Assembly (NCBI GenBank): GCA_964617955.1 | Contig: CAZTXB010000015.1 | Coordinates: forward strand, 1 to 64,000 | Source: JABWCE01 sp964617955 | Lineage (GTDB): Bacteria; Bacteroidota; Bacteroidia; NS11-12g; UBA9320 | Length of the DNA stretch: 64,000 nt | Reading direction: 5' to 3' | In this document: one piece after another, positions 42,486-52,180 of the stretch | Layout of the letters: each line of letters starts with the position of its first letter | How positions within the stretch are numbered: position 1 is the first letter of the stretch | Made by a program: the position numbers and the translations under genes | The notes under the pieces: model-generated | The model's database searches: none | The model's input: the letters and a program-made list of their open reading frames with translations, nothing else | Told to the model about the DNA's origin: nothing

Positions 42486-43568
42486 ATGATAATTGAGTTT
42501 CAGAATTTAAAATATGATTTAAAAGAATTTTTGTTTCAAAAGATAGATTTGGCGCAAGATTATGTCATTATTGAGTCTGCTTTTGAATTTTTAACCAAAT
42601 GGATTTCAGGGGGGAAAGTTTTTGAATTGAATACATCGGGTTCAAGCGGAAAAGAGAAAACGATTCGACTTGAAAGAAAGTGGTTGGAGGTAAGTGCTTT
42701 GCAAACCATTGAGAGGTTGAAACTCTGGGACGAAAAGGTAATCTGCTGTCTCTCAACTCAGAAAATCGGGGGTTTAATGATGCTGGTCCGATCATTGGCA
42801 GGCGGTTTTGATCTCCGAATCCAAATTCCATCCGCCGATCCCATGCAAGAATTAAAAGAGGATCACCCCTATACCTTTATTTCTCTGGTTCCTTATCAAC
42901 TTCAAAATGTTTTGGAAAACAGGAATAGTCTGAGGAAGTTGAGCCGTTTTAGAACTTTACTCGTAGGTGGTTCTGCTCTGTCAGGCACGATATTAAGTGA
43001 AGTACAAAAACTCAAGCCTGATGTGTACCATACTTATGGAATGACGGAAACCTGCAGCCATATAGCACTCAAGCGATTAAACAAGGAACCTTGGCCCTAT
43101 TTTAAGCTCAATCCCTATATTCAAACGCGAACCAATGAGGAAGGCTTGCTTTCAGTGAGTGGATTTCAAACCGGGGGACGCTGGATTGACACCCATGACA
43201 TTGTAAAAATGTATTCCGACACGGAGTTTGAATTTATAGGCAGAGCGGATCAGGTGGTTAATACCGGATCATATAAAGTATTTCCAGAATCTCTCGAAAA
43301 TGAGATTAACAATGTATTTGTCAGCAACACATGGAAAAGCGAGGTGGCCATTTCATCGGTACCCGACCCTAAATGGGGAGAAGCTCTGGTGTTGATTGTA
43401 CAGCCCTCTTTAGCTGAATCGGATGAAAATATTTTAAATGAATTAAAAAATAAGTTGAAATTTTACGAAGTACCAAAGCGCATTCTTCGCCTGCCAGAAA
43501 TACCAAAATTAGCGTCGGGAAAAACCGATAGGGTGGGGCTACGAAATGCTGTGTTTGGCATTGGATGA
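42486..43568 (+). CDS. menE: O-succinylbenzoate-CoA ligase
   Basis: Acyl-adenylate-forming enzyme of menaquinone synthesis; activates o-succinylbenzoate to its CoA ester. The P-loop TSGSSGKEKT (50-59), the YHTYGMTET segment near 183-190 and the hinge GRADQVVNTGSYKVFPE near 254-270 are all present. The C-terminal lysine is in ASGKTDR. At 360 residues it is shorter than typical MenE (about 450), but short AMP-ligases of this kind are common in Bacteroidota men clusters. Other men genes are not in the window, so the assignment rests on this resemblance. Its 3' end overlaps the convergent CDF gene by 30 bases. Confidence 0.78.
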   Translation: MIIEFQNLKYDLKEFLFQKIDLAQDYVIIESAFEFLTKWISGGKVFELNTSGSSGKEKTIRLERKWLEVSALQTIERLKLWDEKVICCLSTQKIGGLMMLVRSLAGGFDLRIQIPSADPMQELKEDHPYTFISLVPYQLQNVLENRNSLRKLSRFRTLLVGGSALSGTILSEVQKLKPDVYHTYGMTETCSHIALKRLNKEPWPYFKLNPYIQTRTNEEGLLSVSGFQTGGRWIDTHDIVKMYSDTEFEFIGRADQVVNTGSYKVFPESLENEINNVFVSNTWKSEVAISSVPDPKWGEALVLIVQPSLAESDENILNELKNKLKFYEVPKRILRLPEIPKLASGKTDRVGLRNAVFGIG

Positions 43569-44519
43569 GATATTCTCAATGGTCCAATTTAATTTTTCAG
43601 TGAATTCGCTTTTCCGAACCTTACAATCTTCTACAGAACAAATGGGGCATGAAAAATACACGCAGGCATCGGTATGTACGAACAGTTCAAGGCTTTGCCC
43701 GAAATTATTCTTCACAAGTGTTTCAAGTGACTCCACCTGCTTATGTGCTTCTACGACATTAAAATACCAGGGTACCGTAAGATGACAATCCAGGTGAAGC
43801 ACACTTCCGTATTTAATGATTCTGAGATTGTGTAGATCAATCCACTGGGTTTGTCTTTTTTGATTGAGTAAGCCTACTAAATTGCCCAAAAGAGCGATGT
43901 CAGCTTCGTCCATAATTCCGGCAATGGATTGTCTGAGAAGTTTATAGCCTGTGAAGAGAATAATACAGGAAAAGAGGATGGCCACTGCTGAATCTATCCA
44001 AGGGAATTTTAACCAATACATTAAGCCCAGACCCAGCACAATACCGGCGGTGGTGTATACATCCGAAAGCAGGTGGCGTCCGCTGGCCTGTAAAGCCAGG
44101 GAATTGTTTTTTTTACCGGTTCGAATAGCATAGCGGCCTAAAAAAAAATTAAAGGCCGCAGAAACCGACAGAAAGCCAATTCCTTGCGGTAAGTTTAAGA
44201 TTGAATGTGGACTTTGAAGTTTATCGACAGAGTGATAAATGATGGCAAGTCCGGCCAAAAAAATCAAAGTTCCCTCTATGGCAGCCGAAACAAATTCAAT
44301 TTTGCCATGCCCATAGGGATGGTTTCTGTCCTTTGGTAAAGAAGACAAGTAAAGGCTGTACAAACCAAAAAATCCGGCAGCAATATTGATTAAACTTTCC
44401 AAGGCATCGGTGAGGATGGCTACGGAGTTTGTAATATACCAGGCCCATATTTTAATGGCAAACAAGGCAATGGCTATGACAACCACCAATTTTTGAGTGT
44501 TAATATTTTGCCTGTACAT
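43539..44519 (-). CDS. Cation diffusion facilitator family transporter
   Basis: Inner-membrane divalent metal/proton antiporter (zinc, iron, cobalt or manganese). The 326 residues hold about six membrane helices with metal-site residues in TDALESLINIAAG (near 37-49), the family loop HPYGHGKIEFVSAAIEG, and DSAVAILFSCII in helix five. The C-terminal cytoplasmic domain has DLHNLRIIKYGSVLHLDCHLTVP. A late cysteine-histidine cluster (HTDACVYFSCPICSVEDC) is a possible extra metal site and is not universal in the family. It converges with menE; regulation is not visible. Confidence 0.88.
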   Translation of the reverse strand: MYRQNINTQKLVVVIAIALFAIKIWAWYITNSVAILTDALESLINIAAGFFGLYSLYLSSLPKDRNHPYGHGKIEFVSAAIEGTLIFLAGLAIIYHSVDKLQSPHSILNLPQGIGFLSVSAAFNFFLGRYAIRTGKKNNSLALQASGRHLLSDVYTTAGIVLGLGLMYWLKFPWIDSAVAILFSCIILFTGYKLLRQSIAGIMDEADIALLGNLVGLLNQKRQTQWIDLHNLRIIKYGSVLHLDCHLTVPWYFNVVEAHKQVESLETLVKNNFGQSLELFVHTDACVYFSCPICSVEDCKVRKSEFTEKLNWTIENISSNAKHSIS

Positions 44520-44547
44520 TAAGGGTTTTTAAAGTTATGTGGGAATA

Positions 44548-44946
44548 CTAAGAACCTATCCTTAATTTAATTGGATTCCAATAATATTCGACCCAACCTT
44601 TTTTAAGGTCTTCGACTTTATGTTCGGGTATTTCGGTTTGCAAAAAATGGAGTAGGCAGCCTTCAGGGACCTCCTCAAAGGTGAAGGTACATATAGAGTA
44701 ATGGTCATCAGGCCAACCCTCCTCTGCAAAGTTCCAGGATTGCACTATTTTTTTTCCTCTTTCGAGCTCAAGATTCACACCAGAACAATACCCATCGAAA
44801 ACCGAGAAAGCTTCTCCCGTCTTATCGAGCATGCTTACTTCAGAATTGGTAAAGGCCGAGTGTTTTTCAGCATCCATAAAAAAATCATAAAGAGCCGAAG
44901 CGCTGGTATTAAAAAGTACCGATTGTTCAATGGATCCGGTTTTCAA
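44548..44946 (-). CDS. SRPBCC (AHSA1-like) domain protein
   Basis: A 132-residue single-domain protein of the START/AHSA1 superfamily, a helix-grip fold with a hydrophobic ligand cavity. Motifs typical for the group are IEQSVLFNTSASALYDFFMD at the start and FTFEEVPEGCLLHFLQTEIPE followed by KKGWVEYYW. Ligand and role are unknown. It overlaps the end of the T9SS metalloprotease gene by four bases, so the two are coupled, though no functional link is evident. Confidence 0.85.
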   Translation of the reverse strand: MKTGSIEQSVLFNTSASALYDFFMDAEKHSAFTNSEVSMLDKTGEAFSVFDGYCSGVNLELERGKKIVQSWNFAEEGWPDDHYSICTFTFEEVPEGCLLHFLQTEIPEHKVEDLKKGWVEYYWNPIKLRIGS

Positions 44947-47444
44947 TTTTTAATGATTTTAAAGTACTTGCTTTTGCCGTTGTATATATAGGTGCTTAGG
45001 AAATATATACCACTTGAAAATTGTGACAGGTTTATTTCTCTTGCCGCTCCGCTGAGAATGGGTTTACCCAAGGCATCGAACAATTCATAGTTGGCAATTT
45101 CGTCTGAAAGATACAAAACATCCCGGGTTGGATTTGGAAATACGAATTGGCCGGATGGATCTATAGTTAGGGTACTTGCCGGGTGAAAAGGATTGACAAT
45201 GAGGCTGAGAGATGATGTTCGGCATTTGTTAATGGCCTTGAGATTAGCGTTATAGGCTTTGCCAATCGGGTAGGTGTGAACCGGGTTCGTTAAACTACTG
45301 CTGTCGCCATCTCCGAAATACCATTTATAAGCACTTGCGAACTGACTCGCATTGGTAAAACTAACGGTCCTCCCGTTTTCAACCTTGGTAAAAGCGGCGA
45401 TGGGATTGTTGAGTACAACCGATTGTCCGGCAACAGAGTCGCTTGAGCCACAAAAATTTACTGCTTTTACAGAGAATGGGTAAGGGCCACCAGCCTTTTT
45501 CCAGAGGAGGGTCAAACTGTTTTTGTTGCTAAAAGTGGCGGAGGCTTCAGTCGGCAGTTTCCATACCAGGCTTCCGTCTCCCCTAAGCGTATCAACGGTC
45601 CAAACGGCAGCTCCTAAACAGGCAGTATCGTCATAGGTGAGATTTACAGGCGCACTCGGTTTGTCGGGCATCACCTGTACAAGGTTTTTAGCCAGAGTGG
45701 TATCTTGTCCAAAATCATTGCTTATAATGAGTGAAACATCAACCCAACCCGATTGGCTGTAGGTCACGGTATGTGGTCCTTTGCTAGTGGCTGTGGAAGG
45801 ACTGGCACCGGTCCCGAAACTCCATGTATAGCTTTTAATTAAACCCGAGCTTGTATCGGTATAAACCACCTGATTGCCGGGGCAAATTTTAACTTTGCTT
45901 GTGCTAAATCCCGATTGAGGTTTGGTATAACCGCAAAGCGACTGGGTTAAGGCCTTCATTTCAGTCCCCGAGCAGTTATTTTTAACGATGCTTTTATTTT
46001 TCACATAAAGTCCGCCCGACAAGTCGTTGCTGCTTAAGGATGATTTCTTTTGGCCGGCGCCAATGGAATAGTGCATCATCTCATTGCTTGAAATGACGTG
46101 CCCAAGTTGATGTCCGTGTCCCAGTTCATGGGCCAAAACCGATTGAAAATCGTATTGAGAAACGCTTGGGTTTCCGCTGCCGTAATACCAATTTCGAGAA
46201 CTGTCAGCCTCAATATCCATTTCGTTTACAAACCATTCCATGTTTGAGCCACTCACATAGCAGCCCTGCCAAAAACTGTAACAAACCGCGAGTTTATTAT
46301 CGGTAAACTTTGTCAACTTCACAATATTTACACCATCACCATTCACCACCTTGATGCTGGTGTCTCTGCCAATTTCCCAATTCACCAAAGTTCCACATCG
46401 CCAGGTTTCCATGGCTTTTAAAAAGGCGTTAACCATGTTGGTATTGGCTTTAAAGCGGGTATTAAATTGCAGCGTGTAACCCCCTTTGCCGTTATCACTA
46501 ATGAGATCGGTGGTATAGTAGGCCGAATCTGTGGCGCTGGTTTTAAAGCCGACATTTAAATGAGAAAAATGGATGTTAAATGAACTTGATGAAGTAGTTG
46601 ACGTGCTGTCGTTGGTTGCAATTTTAACCGTTCCGGTGCCTGCTCTTGTGGGAATCCTTACCGAAACCATGGTATCCGACCATAAAGTGTAGTCTTTGGG
46701 ATAAGGCGTTTTAACCCGACGTCCGTCTCCAAAATTGGCGTCCAAAAACTCAACCCTCCCATTTCCACGCACGGCCCCAAAGTTACTCCCTTTAATAGTA
46801 AGGATATAGCCTGTTCCGGCCGAGGTGGCCGAAGCGCCAACGAAACTATTGATAACCGGACCGGCTGTAGGTTTTAATTTTGAAGGTGAATGAAAACCTG
46901 TTTTCTTAATTTCTAAAAATTTATTGCCGGTTAAGGCTTCCATTTTAGTGTAAAATACATTGCTAATACCAATGAGGTATTCCCCTAAATCATAAACCTT
47001 GTCCTCCCCATAATCGTAACTTAAAAATGACAAGGTGCTGGCGGTTCCCTGAAATTTCTGGATGCCGTTATTTTGAAGGCTTTCAGGCAGATTGACGCGG
47101 TTATCATTGAGCAGAAAAAGTCCAACATCGCCTGTTTGTAGCTCAAGTTCGGGATTGGCTTGATGTTTTTCCAGGCCTATCTGGCCACCAAAAGTTATGA
47201 TTTCTACCTTATAAGGATTGTAGGTTTTACCCTTAAACAGCTTGTATACCTCAATTACAGAGGCGGTGTAAATGGTATTTCGTCCGCTTTCACGAAAGGC
47301 GTATTGGTCGATTACCTTGCCTTCCACAATAAGAGAAGCCAGTTGTGTGCGTTTTTCAAGAGACCAATTTTCGACGGCGCATTGACCGTAACTCAGCCTT
47401 GAAAACAGAACAATACATAGAATAGTCAGTAAATTTTTAAACAT
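44943..47444 (-). CDS. T9SS-secreted metzincin metalloprotease
   Basis: About 833 residues. The ATG at 47444 gives the signal peptide MFKNLLTILCIVLFSRLSYG; a longer frame from 47486 is less likely. In order: an N-terminal region, an IPT/TIG domain (TIKGSNFG), a metzincin catalytic domain with HELGHGHQLGH (zinc-binding histidines and catalytic glutamate) and Met-turn EMMHY, PKD-type beta-sandwiches (YTWSFGTG, YKWYFGDGDSSSLTNPVHTY) and a Por-type C-terminal sorting domain (VFPNPTRDVLYL, ending GKSKYFKIIKN). It should be exported by the type IX system and fixed to, or released from, the surface. Substrates are unknown. Confidence 0.9.
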   Translation of the reverse strand: MFKNLLTILCIVLFSRLSYGQCAVENWSLEKRTQLASLIVEGKVIDQYAFRESGRNTIYTASVIEVYKLFKGKTYNPYKVEIITFGGQIGLEKHQANPELELQTGDVGLFLLNDNRVNLPESLQNNGIQKFQGTASTLSFLSYDYGEDKVYDLGEYLIGISNVFYTKMEALTGNKFLEIKKTGFHSPSKLKPTAGPVINSFVGASATSAGTGYILTIKGSNFGAVRGNGRVEFLDANFGDGRRVKTPYPKDYTLWSDTMVSVRIPTRAGTGTVKIATNDSTSTTSSSSFNIHFSHLNVGFKTSATDSAYYTTDLISDNGKGGYTLQFNTRFKANTNMVNAFLKAMETWRCGTLVNWEIGRDTSIKVVNGDGVNIVKLTKFTDNKLAVCYSFWQGCYVSGSNMEWFVNEMDIEADSSRNWYYGSGNPSVSQYDFQSVLAHELGHGHQLGHVISSNEMMHYSIGAGQKKSSLSSNDLSGGLYVKNKSIVKNNCSGTEMKALTQSLCGYTKPQSGFSTSKVKICPGNQVVYTDTSSGLIKSYTWSFGTGASPSTATSKGPHTVTYSQSGWVDVSLIISNDFGQDTTLAKNLVQVMPDKPSAPVNLTYDDTACLGAAVWTVDTLRGDGSLVWKLPTEASATFSNKNSLTLLWKKAGGPYPFSVKAVNFCGSSDSVAGQSVVLNNPIAAFTKVENGRTVSFTNASQFASAYKWYFGDGDSSSLTNPVHTYPIGKAYNANLKAINKCRTSSLSLIVNPFHPASTLTIDPSGQFVFPNPTRDVLYLSDEIANYELFDALGKPILSGAAREINLSQFSSGIYFLSTYIYNGKSKYFKIIKN

Positions 47445-47507
47445 GAATAAAGAAGATATATTGGTCAAATTACGACAAATATTCAAACATAAACAACCTG
47501 CAAAAGC

Positions 47508-48551
47508 TTAGGGCGTGTTCCCTTTGATTTCAGACGAGCCTCTCACCTTTGGAGCCACCAATTCTCCTATCAATTGAATAGCCTCTAAGTGTTTTTTCTG
47601 GCTAAGATGGGCGGTATCCATTTGGAAAGTAAGCCTGTCAATGCCACCCAGGGCCTTGCTGTGCCTTATTATTTTATCAGCTACTTCCTCTGGTCCGCCA
47701 ACAATGAGAGCACCGGCTTCGTCAATCTGGCTTTCGAAATGCGCCTTGGTCACAGGTGGCCATCCTCTTTCCTTTCCAATTTTTGTAAACGTTTCGGCAT
47801 AGCCGGGATAAAAATCATCGACCGCCTGATTCAAGGAGTTTGCAACATAGCCGATAGAGTGCAAGCCTACCTTGAGTTTTTCAGGAGCGTGACCAGCCTT
47901 GCGCCCTGCCTCCCTGTAGAGGTCAACCAAGGGCCTGAATCTATGGGTTTGACCGCCAATAACAGCCACCATGAGGGGTAGGCCAAGTGTGCCTGCTCTT
48001 ACAAATGAAAGTGGGGTACCTCCAACTCCCAACCAAATCGGTATAGGGTTTTGCAAAGGACGAGGATAGATAGCCTGATGGTACAAGGGAGGTCGAAATT
48101 GACCTGACCAGCTAACAAATTCGTGATCTCTGATGGTTAAAAGCAGTTGAAGTTTTTCGGCAAATAATTCGTCATAATTTTGAAAATCCAAACCAAACAG
48201 CGGAAAGGCTTCTGTAAAAGAGCCTCGACCTACCACCATTTCTGCCCTTCCATTGGAGATGAGGTCGAGGGTTGCGAAATTTTGAAAAACTCTCACGGGA
48301 TCCGCTGCACTGAGTACAGTTACTGCACTGGTTAATCGGATATTTTGAGTTTTTGAAGCGGCAGCAGATAAAATCACAACCGGTGCCGAATCAAGAAACT
48401 CCTTGCGGTGGTGCTCACCTACACCAAAAACATCCAGTCCTGATTTATCGGCCGTTTCGATGCGTTCAAGCAATGATTTTAGTGCAAGCTGTGGAGAGCT
48501 CTGCTCTTCAGAAGTGTTGATGGCAGCAAAGCTGTCGATCCCAATTTCCAT
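47508..48551 (-). CDS. LLM-class flavin-dependent oxidoreductase
   Basis: Bacterial-luciferase-like TIM-barrel enzyme of about 347 residues. The start MEIGIDSFAA at 48551 is preferred over 48587, which adds 12 residues of poor character. Family features include GLDVFGVGEHHRKEF, TAVTVLSAADPVRVFQNFATLDLISNGRAEMVVGRG and PLYHQAIYPRPLQNPIPIW. Members use reduced flavin (FMN or F420) to oxidise small molecules; the substrate here is unknown. It stands apart from its neighbours and ends 22 bases before the T9SS gene region. Confidence 0.85.
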   Translation of the reverse strand: MEIGIDSFAAINTSEEQSSPQLALKSLLERIETADKSGLDVFGVGEHHRKEFLDSAPVVILSAAASKTQNIRLTSAVTVLSAADPVRVFQNFATLDLISNGRAEMVVGRGSFTEAFPLFGLDFQNYDELFAEKLQLLLTIRDHEFVSWSGQFRPPLYHQAIYPRPLQNPIPIWLGVGGTPLSFVRAGTLGLPLMVAVIGGQTHRFRPLVDLYREAGRKAGHAPEKLKVGLHSIGYVANSLNQAVDDFYPGYAETFTKIGKERGWPPVTKAHFESQIDEAGALIVGGPEEVADKIIRHSKALGGIDRLTFQMDTAHLSQKKHLEAIQLIGELVAPKVRGSSEIKGNTP

Positions 48552-48699
48552 GTTGTTTTGATTTGTGGTTACAGTACAAACCACCAAACTTGTCAGAAGG
48601 TTTTAGGCCTAGTCCAAAACTGTAATTATTCTGTTTAAAAAAAACCAATTCAGCACCGATTGTGTTATGATTGTAATAAAATTTATTGACTTCAAATAA

Positions 48700-49833
48700 A
48701 TGAACATAGGAATTGTTTGTTACCCCACCTTTGGGGGCAGTGGTGTTGTTGCAACGGAACTGGGCAAGATTTTGGCTTCAGAGGGTCATAGAGTTCACTT
48801 TATTTCTTATGATCAGCCGGCCCGCCTCGATTACTTCAACCAAAATTTATTTTATCACGAAGTTACGGTTTCAACCTATCCCTTATTTCAATATCCTCCT
48901 TATGAGTTGGCCCTTACCGGTAAAATTGTAGAGGTAGTTCAAAGCGCAAAGCTCGATGTGCTGCATGTACACTATGCCATTCCTCATGCGGCAGCAGCCA
49001 TCATGGCAAAAAAAATATTAAAGGACATTAAAGGAATTCATATCCCAATTATTACCACCTTACATGGTACGGATATTACCCTGGTTGGTAAAGATCCCAA
49101 TTACGAGGATGTGGTTTCCTATTCGCTCAATCAAAGCGATGCAGTTACAGCAGTTTCTGAAAGTCTGAAGGAGGATACCTATAAGTTTTTTATGGTAAAC
49201 AAACCGATTCAGGTTATACCTAATTTTATTGATCTGGACAAGTACAAGCGAAACGAAAACGAACAGTTTAGAAAGGCTTTTGCCGCTCCCGAAGAATTTG
49301 TGCTCATGCACACCTCCAATTTTAGAAAAGTCAAGCGTATTGATAATGTCATCACCATTTTCAATAATGTTTTGAAAGTTAAGCCTTCGAAACTCATTCT
49401 GGCTGGCGATGGTCCTGAAAGAACTGCAATTGAAAAAATGTGTGCAGATCTTGGTATTTCGAAGCATGTTTTCTTCCTGGGCAAGCACGATTTTATTGAA
49501 AAGCTACTTTCTATAGCCGATGTGTTTCTTATGCCCTCAGAGACAGAGAGTTTCGGTTTGGCTGCCTTAGAAGCTATGGCTTGCGGAGTTCCGGTTATTT
49601 GCAGCAACACCGGTGGTATGCCTGAATTAAACCAACATGGCTTCTCCGGTTTTATTGCCAATGTAGGGGATACCGAAACCATGACCGACTATACCCTTGA
49701 AATTTTAAAAACCAAGGAAAGTTTGGATATGTTTCGCAAAAATGCACGCGAACATGCAAGTAAATTCAGTACCTTGAACGTTGTGCCACAATATGAAAAT
49801 CTATATGCATCCTTAGTCGATGGTGGCTTATGA
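48700..49833 (+). CDS. bshA: N-acetyl-alpha-D-glucosaminyl L-malate synthase
   Basis: First enzyme of bacillithiol synthesis: joins UDP-GlcNAc to L-malate. A GT4 glycosyltransferase of 377 residues: IVCYPTFGGSGVVATELG near 5-22 is the BshA-specific start, then HVHYAIPHA, TTLHGTDITLVG, the FRKVKRI segment and the C-terminal E-x7-E motif ETESFGLAALEAMACGVPV. It indicates that this organism uses bacillithiol as its thiol buffer. bshB and bshC are not in the window. Its stop overlaps the acylphosphatase start by 14 bases. Confidence 0.93.
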   Translation: MNIGIVCYPTFGGSGVVATELGKILASEGHRVHFISYDQPARLDYFNQNLFYHEVTVSTYPLFQYPPYELALTGKIVEVVQSAKLDVLHVHYAIPHAAAAIMAKKILKDIKGIHIPIITTLHGTDITLVGKDPNYEDVVSYSLNQSDAVTAVSESLKEDTYKFFMVNKPIQVIPNFIDLDKYKRNENEQFRKAFAAPEEFVLMHTSNFRKVKRIDNVITIFNNVLKVKPSKLILAGDGPERTAIEKMCADLGISKHVFFLGKHDFIEKLLSIADVFLMPSETESFGLAALEAMACGVPVICSNTGGMPELNQHGFSGFIANVGDTETMTDYTLEILKTKESLDMFRKNAREHASKFSTLNVVPQYENLYASLVDGGL

Positions 49834-50095
49834 ATTTTTAATTTCAGGAAAGGTTCAAGGGGTATTTTACCGGGCTTCCTGTCTTAAAAAAGCAGAAGCA
49901 TTGGGCTTGAAAGGCGAGGTAAAAAACACAGCCGATGGTTCGGTATATGTGCACTGCGAAGGCGACGAAAAAGTAATTCCGGAATTTGCCGAATGGTGCA
50001 AAAGAGGCCCCATGAGCGCCGTAGTTAAAAACTTTAACATGCAGGAGGTTGAGCCCAAAGGTTACACACATTTTAAAATAACCTACCGGGATTAA
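49820..50095 (+). CDS. Acylphosphatase
   Basis: A 91-residue acylphosphatase: SGKVQGVFYRASCLKKAEALGLKG holds the phosphate-binding loop with the catalytic arginine, and EVKNTADGSV holds the catalytic asparagine. Hydrolyses carboxyl-phosphate bonds of small acyl phosphates. It overlaps bshA by 14 bases in another frame, so translation is probably coupled. The C-terminus overlaps the convergent DUF2807 gene by four bases. Confidence 0.92.
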   Translation: MVAYEFLISGKVQGVFYRASCLKKAEALGLKGEVKNTADGSVYVHCEGDEKVIPEFAEWCKRGPMSAVVKNFNMQEVEPKGYTHFKITYRD

Positions 50096-50844
50096 AACCC
50101 TGGAATGAGCATACCGCTTCCTTTTTTTACTACCAGCTCCTTAACTTTTGTGGGTTCTTGCCTGTAGTAAACATTTCCTTTATAAAAAATTTTAGCAAAC
50201 AGTTGGTTTCTGGCATTCACGCGGCAATCCAATGGGGTATGGGTATCGATGTAAACATCGTCACAAAGAAGCTTCTCAGCATTGAAAGACGTGGCTTCTT
50301 CAACGCTACATGATAGTATGTAGGATCTCCCCTCGAGAGTCACATTGCCCGAATTGATGGTTCTTACGGTGAGAAAACCTTGAAGAAGTTTCAAATGGAT
50401 ATCGCCCAGCCCGTAATTTTTCAACTCCAAAAAATCCGTTTTTAAAAAATTGAGCGTATCGTCACTTCTTAAATTGGAAGCAGCGTAAATTTCGATGTCA
50501 TCTAAGAACCTGACCCTGATTTCAATGGAAATTTTTCGGTTATAACTTCTCACAAAGTTGCAGGTATTTTTATTTTCAATGCTCAGGGTATTGTTTTTAA
50601 CCTTGGTAATTATTTGACCTACAATATTACTTCCACCGGTAATTTTTACTTGCTCGTCCAAGGCTGTATCCTGCACCAAAAGAATATCGAAATTTTCTCC
50701 AATTTTTATTTTAGAAAAATGCCCTACTGCTCTTACGGAGGTGATGTCGCGCCCGGTTTTTTGAAAGCAGTCGTTCAACTGATCTTTTCGACAAGCCGAA
50801 AGCATCAAGGAGAACACAAAAAAACAGGCTACCTTAGTTCTCAT
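50092..50844 (-). CDS. DUF2807 (putative auto-transporter adhesin head) lipoprotein
   Basis: About 250 residues. The start MRTKVACFFVFSLMLSAC at 50844 gives a lipoprotein signal with cysteine near residue 18; the longer frame from 50955 is inside the neighbouring gene and unlikely. The remainder is a repetitive beta-helix-like fold with the DUF2807 pattern (GHFSKIKIGENFDILLVQD, DDIEIYAASNLRSDDTLNF, LKLLQGFLTVRTINSGNVTLEG). Periplasmic or surface-facing; role unknown. It overlaps the end of the PagL-like gene by 11 bases, so both are in one transcript. Confidence 0.8.
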   Translation of the reverse strand: MRTKVACFFVFSLMLSACRKDQLNDCFQKTGRDITSVRAVGHFSKIKIGENFDILLVQDTALDEQVKITGGSNIVGQIITKVKNNTLSIENKNTCNFVRSYNRKISIEIRVRFLDDIEIYAASNLRSDDTLNFLKTDFLELKNYGLGDIHLKLLQGFLTVRTINSGNVTLEGRSYILSCSVEEATSFNAEKLLCDDVYIDTHTPLDCRVNARNQLFAKIFYKGNVYYRQEPTKVKELVVKKGSGMLIPGF

Positions 50845-51949
50845 GTTTATTTTTTTTAGACCCAAATTTATAGCCCAATCCCCATTCAAAATAATCCGCA
50901 GTTCCAAAATGCACTTTAAGGGTGCCATTGAGAAAAAGCTGTTCGCTGAGTTCATACCTAAAGCCGATTCTTTGATAAGAAAAATACTTTATTTGATAAG
51001 GGTTTAAGAGATAAAAGCCAATATCGGTGAGCATGGCAAAGCGACCTATATCGTATCTATGGCCGATAACCAGTCCCAGTTCTGTACTGTTGTCGATGGC
51101 TACCCTTGGATTATCTTCATTCAGAAAATGGCTGTAAGGATGAGTAGGGTCCCAAACCAGGTCAGCACCCCAATACCACCTTCTTACGGCTGAAATCACT
51201 TTGTTTCGCCTGTAGCCTGCGCTAATAATTGAGAATTGCTTAGGCTTGGCGGTAAATTTTTCCTTGAAAGCATAGTTTAGCAAGAGTTCATTTTTCGAGG
51301 CCGTCGTTTTGTAAGATTTTACAGTATCTGCCAGTTTTGCCACCGGTTTTCCATAGCCAACATCCATACCCACAAAAAGGGAGGGCATGTTCACTCCTAA
51401 ATTAGGTACCCTCATTGCGCCATTCGAGTAGTGGGTAAATCCCAGGCCGGTTTTCAAATTTATTTTATGATTTATGGCCGTATTATAGATGAGGCTCATC
51501 TGAATACAACCATTCACATTGCTGCCAATAGCCATATTATTTCGGTTCTTGTTGATATCGAACTTTTCGGTGAGATAACCCAATCCTGTTCCAAGGCGCC
51601 ATGACAGATAATTTTTTCCGGTACCTGCAATTCTGAACTGAAAACTGGCACCTAAACCAAACGATTTTCCCGTAATGTGAGGTTTGCCTAAGTCGAAATA
51701 GGTAAAATTATATCCCACTTGTGCATTTTTATAAAATCGATTCCAATATTTGTCTGCGTTGTTTATTCTCGCCACCGAAATTTCAAATCCTTTAACGTGG
51801 GCTTCCAAATTTTTTGCGTCATCGGTATGGGCATACAAAAATCCCGGAAGGTACATTCCTCCAGCAGCCCACTGATTTTGAGCGAAGAGAGGTCCTATGA
51901 CCGCAGTACAAATAATCCAGGCAATTGCGAAGCGCATCGGCGATTGCAA
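50834..51949 (-). CDS. PagL-like lipid A 3-O-deacylase / acyloxyacyl hydrolase
   Basis: Outer-membrane beta-barrel of 371 residues with signal peptide ending near VIGPLFAQ. GFTHYSNGAMRVPNLGVN (near 170-187) has the PagL catalytic His-Ser pair and the trailing asparagine motif. Alternating aromatic strands such as YFDLGKPH, LSWRLGTGLGYL and FEWGLGYKFG support a barrel. Removal of an acyl chain from lipid A is the likely activity. A longer barrel than Pseudomonas PagL (about 150 residues mature) is usual for Bacteroidota relatives. It is the first gene of a two-gene unit. Confidence 0.82.
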   Translation of the reverse strand: MQSPMRFAIAWIICTAVIGPLFAQNQWAAGGMYLPGFLYAHTDDAKNLEAHVKGFEISVARINNADKYWNRFYKNAQVGYNFTYFDLGKPHITGKSFGLGASFQFRIAGTGKNYLSWRLGTGLGYLTEKFDINKNRNNMAIGSNVNGCIQMSLIYNTAINHKINLKTGLGFTHYSNGAMRVPNLGVNMPSLFVGMDVGYGKPVAKLADTVKSYKTTASKNELLLNYAFKEKFTAKPKQFSIISAGYRRNKVISAVRRWYWGADLVWDPTHPYSHFLNEDNPRVAIDNSTELGLVIGHRYDIGRFAMLTDIGFYLLNPYQIKYFSYQRIGFRYELSEQLFLNGTLKVHFGTADYFEWGLGYKFGSKKNKHEN

Positions 51950-52180
51950 AAAAAGTAAAAAACCTTGAACTTATTGGAGTGTGGAAGTAAATTTAACAGG
52001 AATAAGTCATTGCCGTGGCTTAGTAAAAATTTTAAATACTAATACAATGGTTTGATTTTTATAAAGAGATTGTTATTAAGAATACCCTTCTGCATCAACA
52101 GAGCACATATTTTTAAAAATTTCATTTAAAAAGTTTCCAGAACGAGTTTATCCCCTTAAATTCGAGGCCTTGAATTACAG

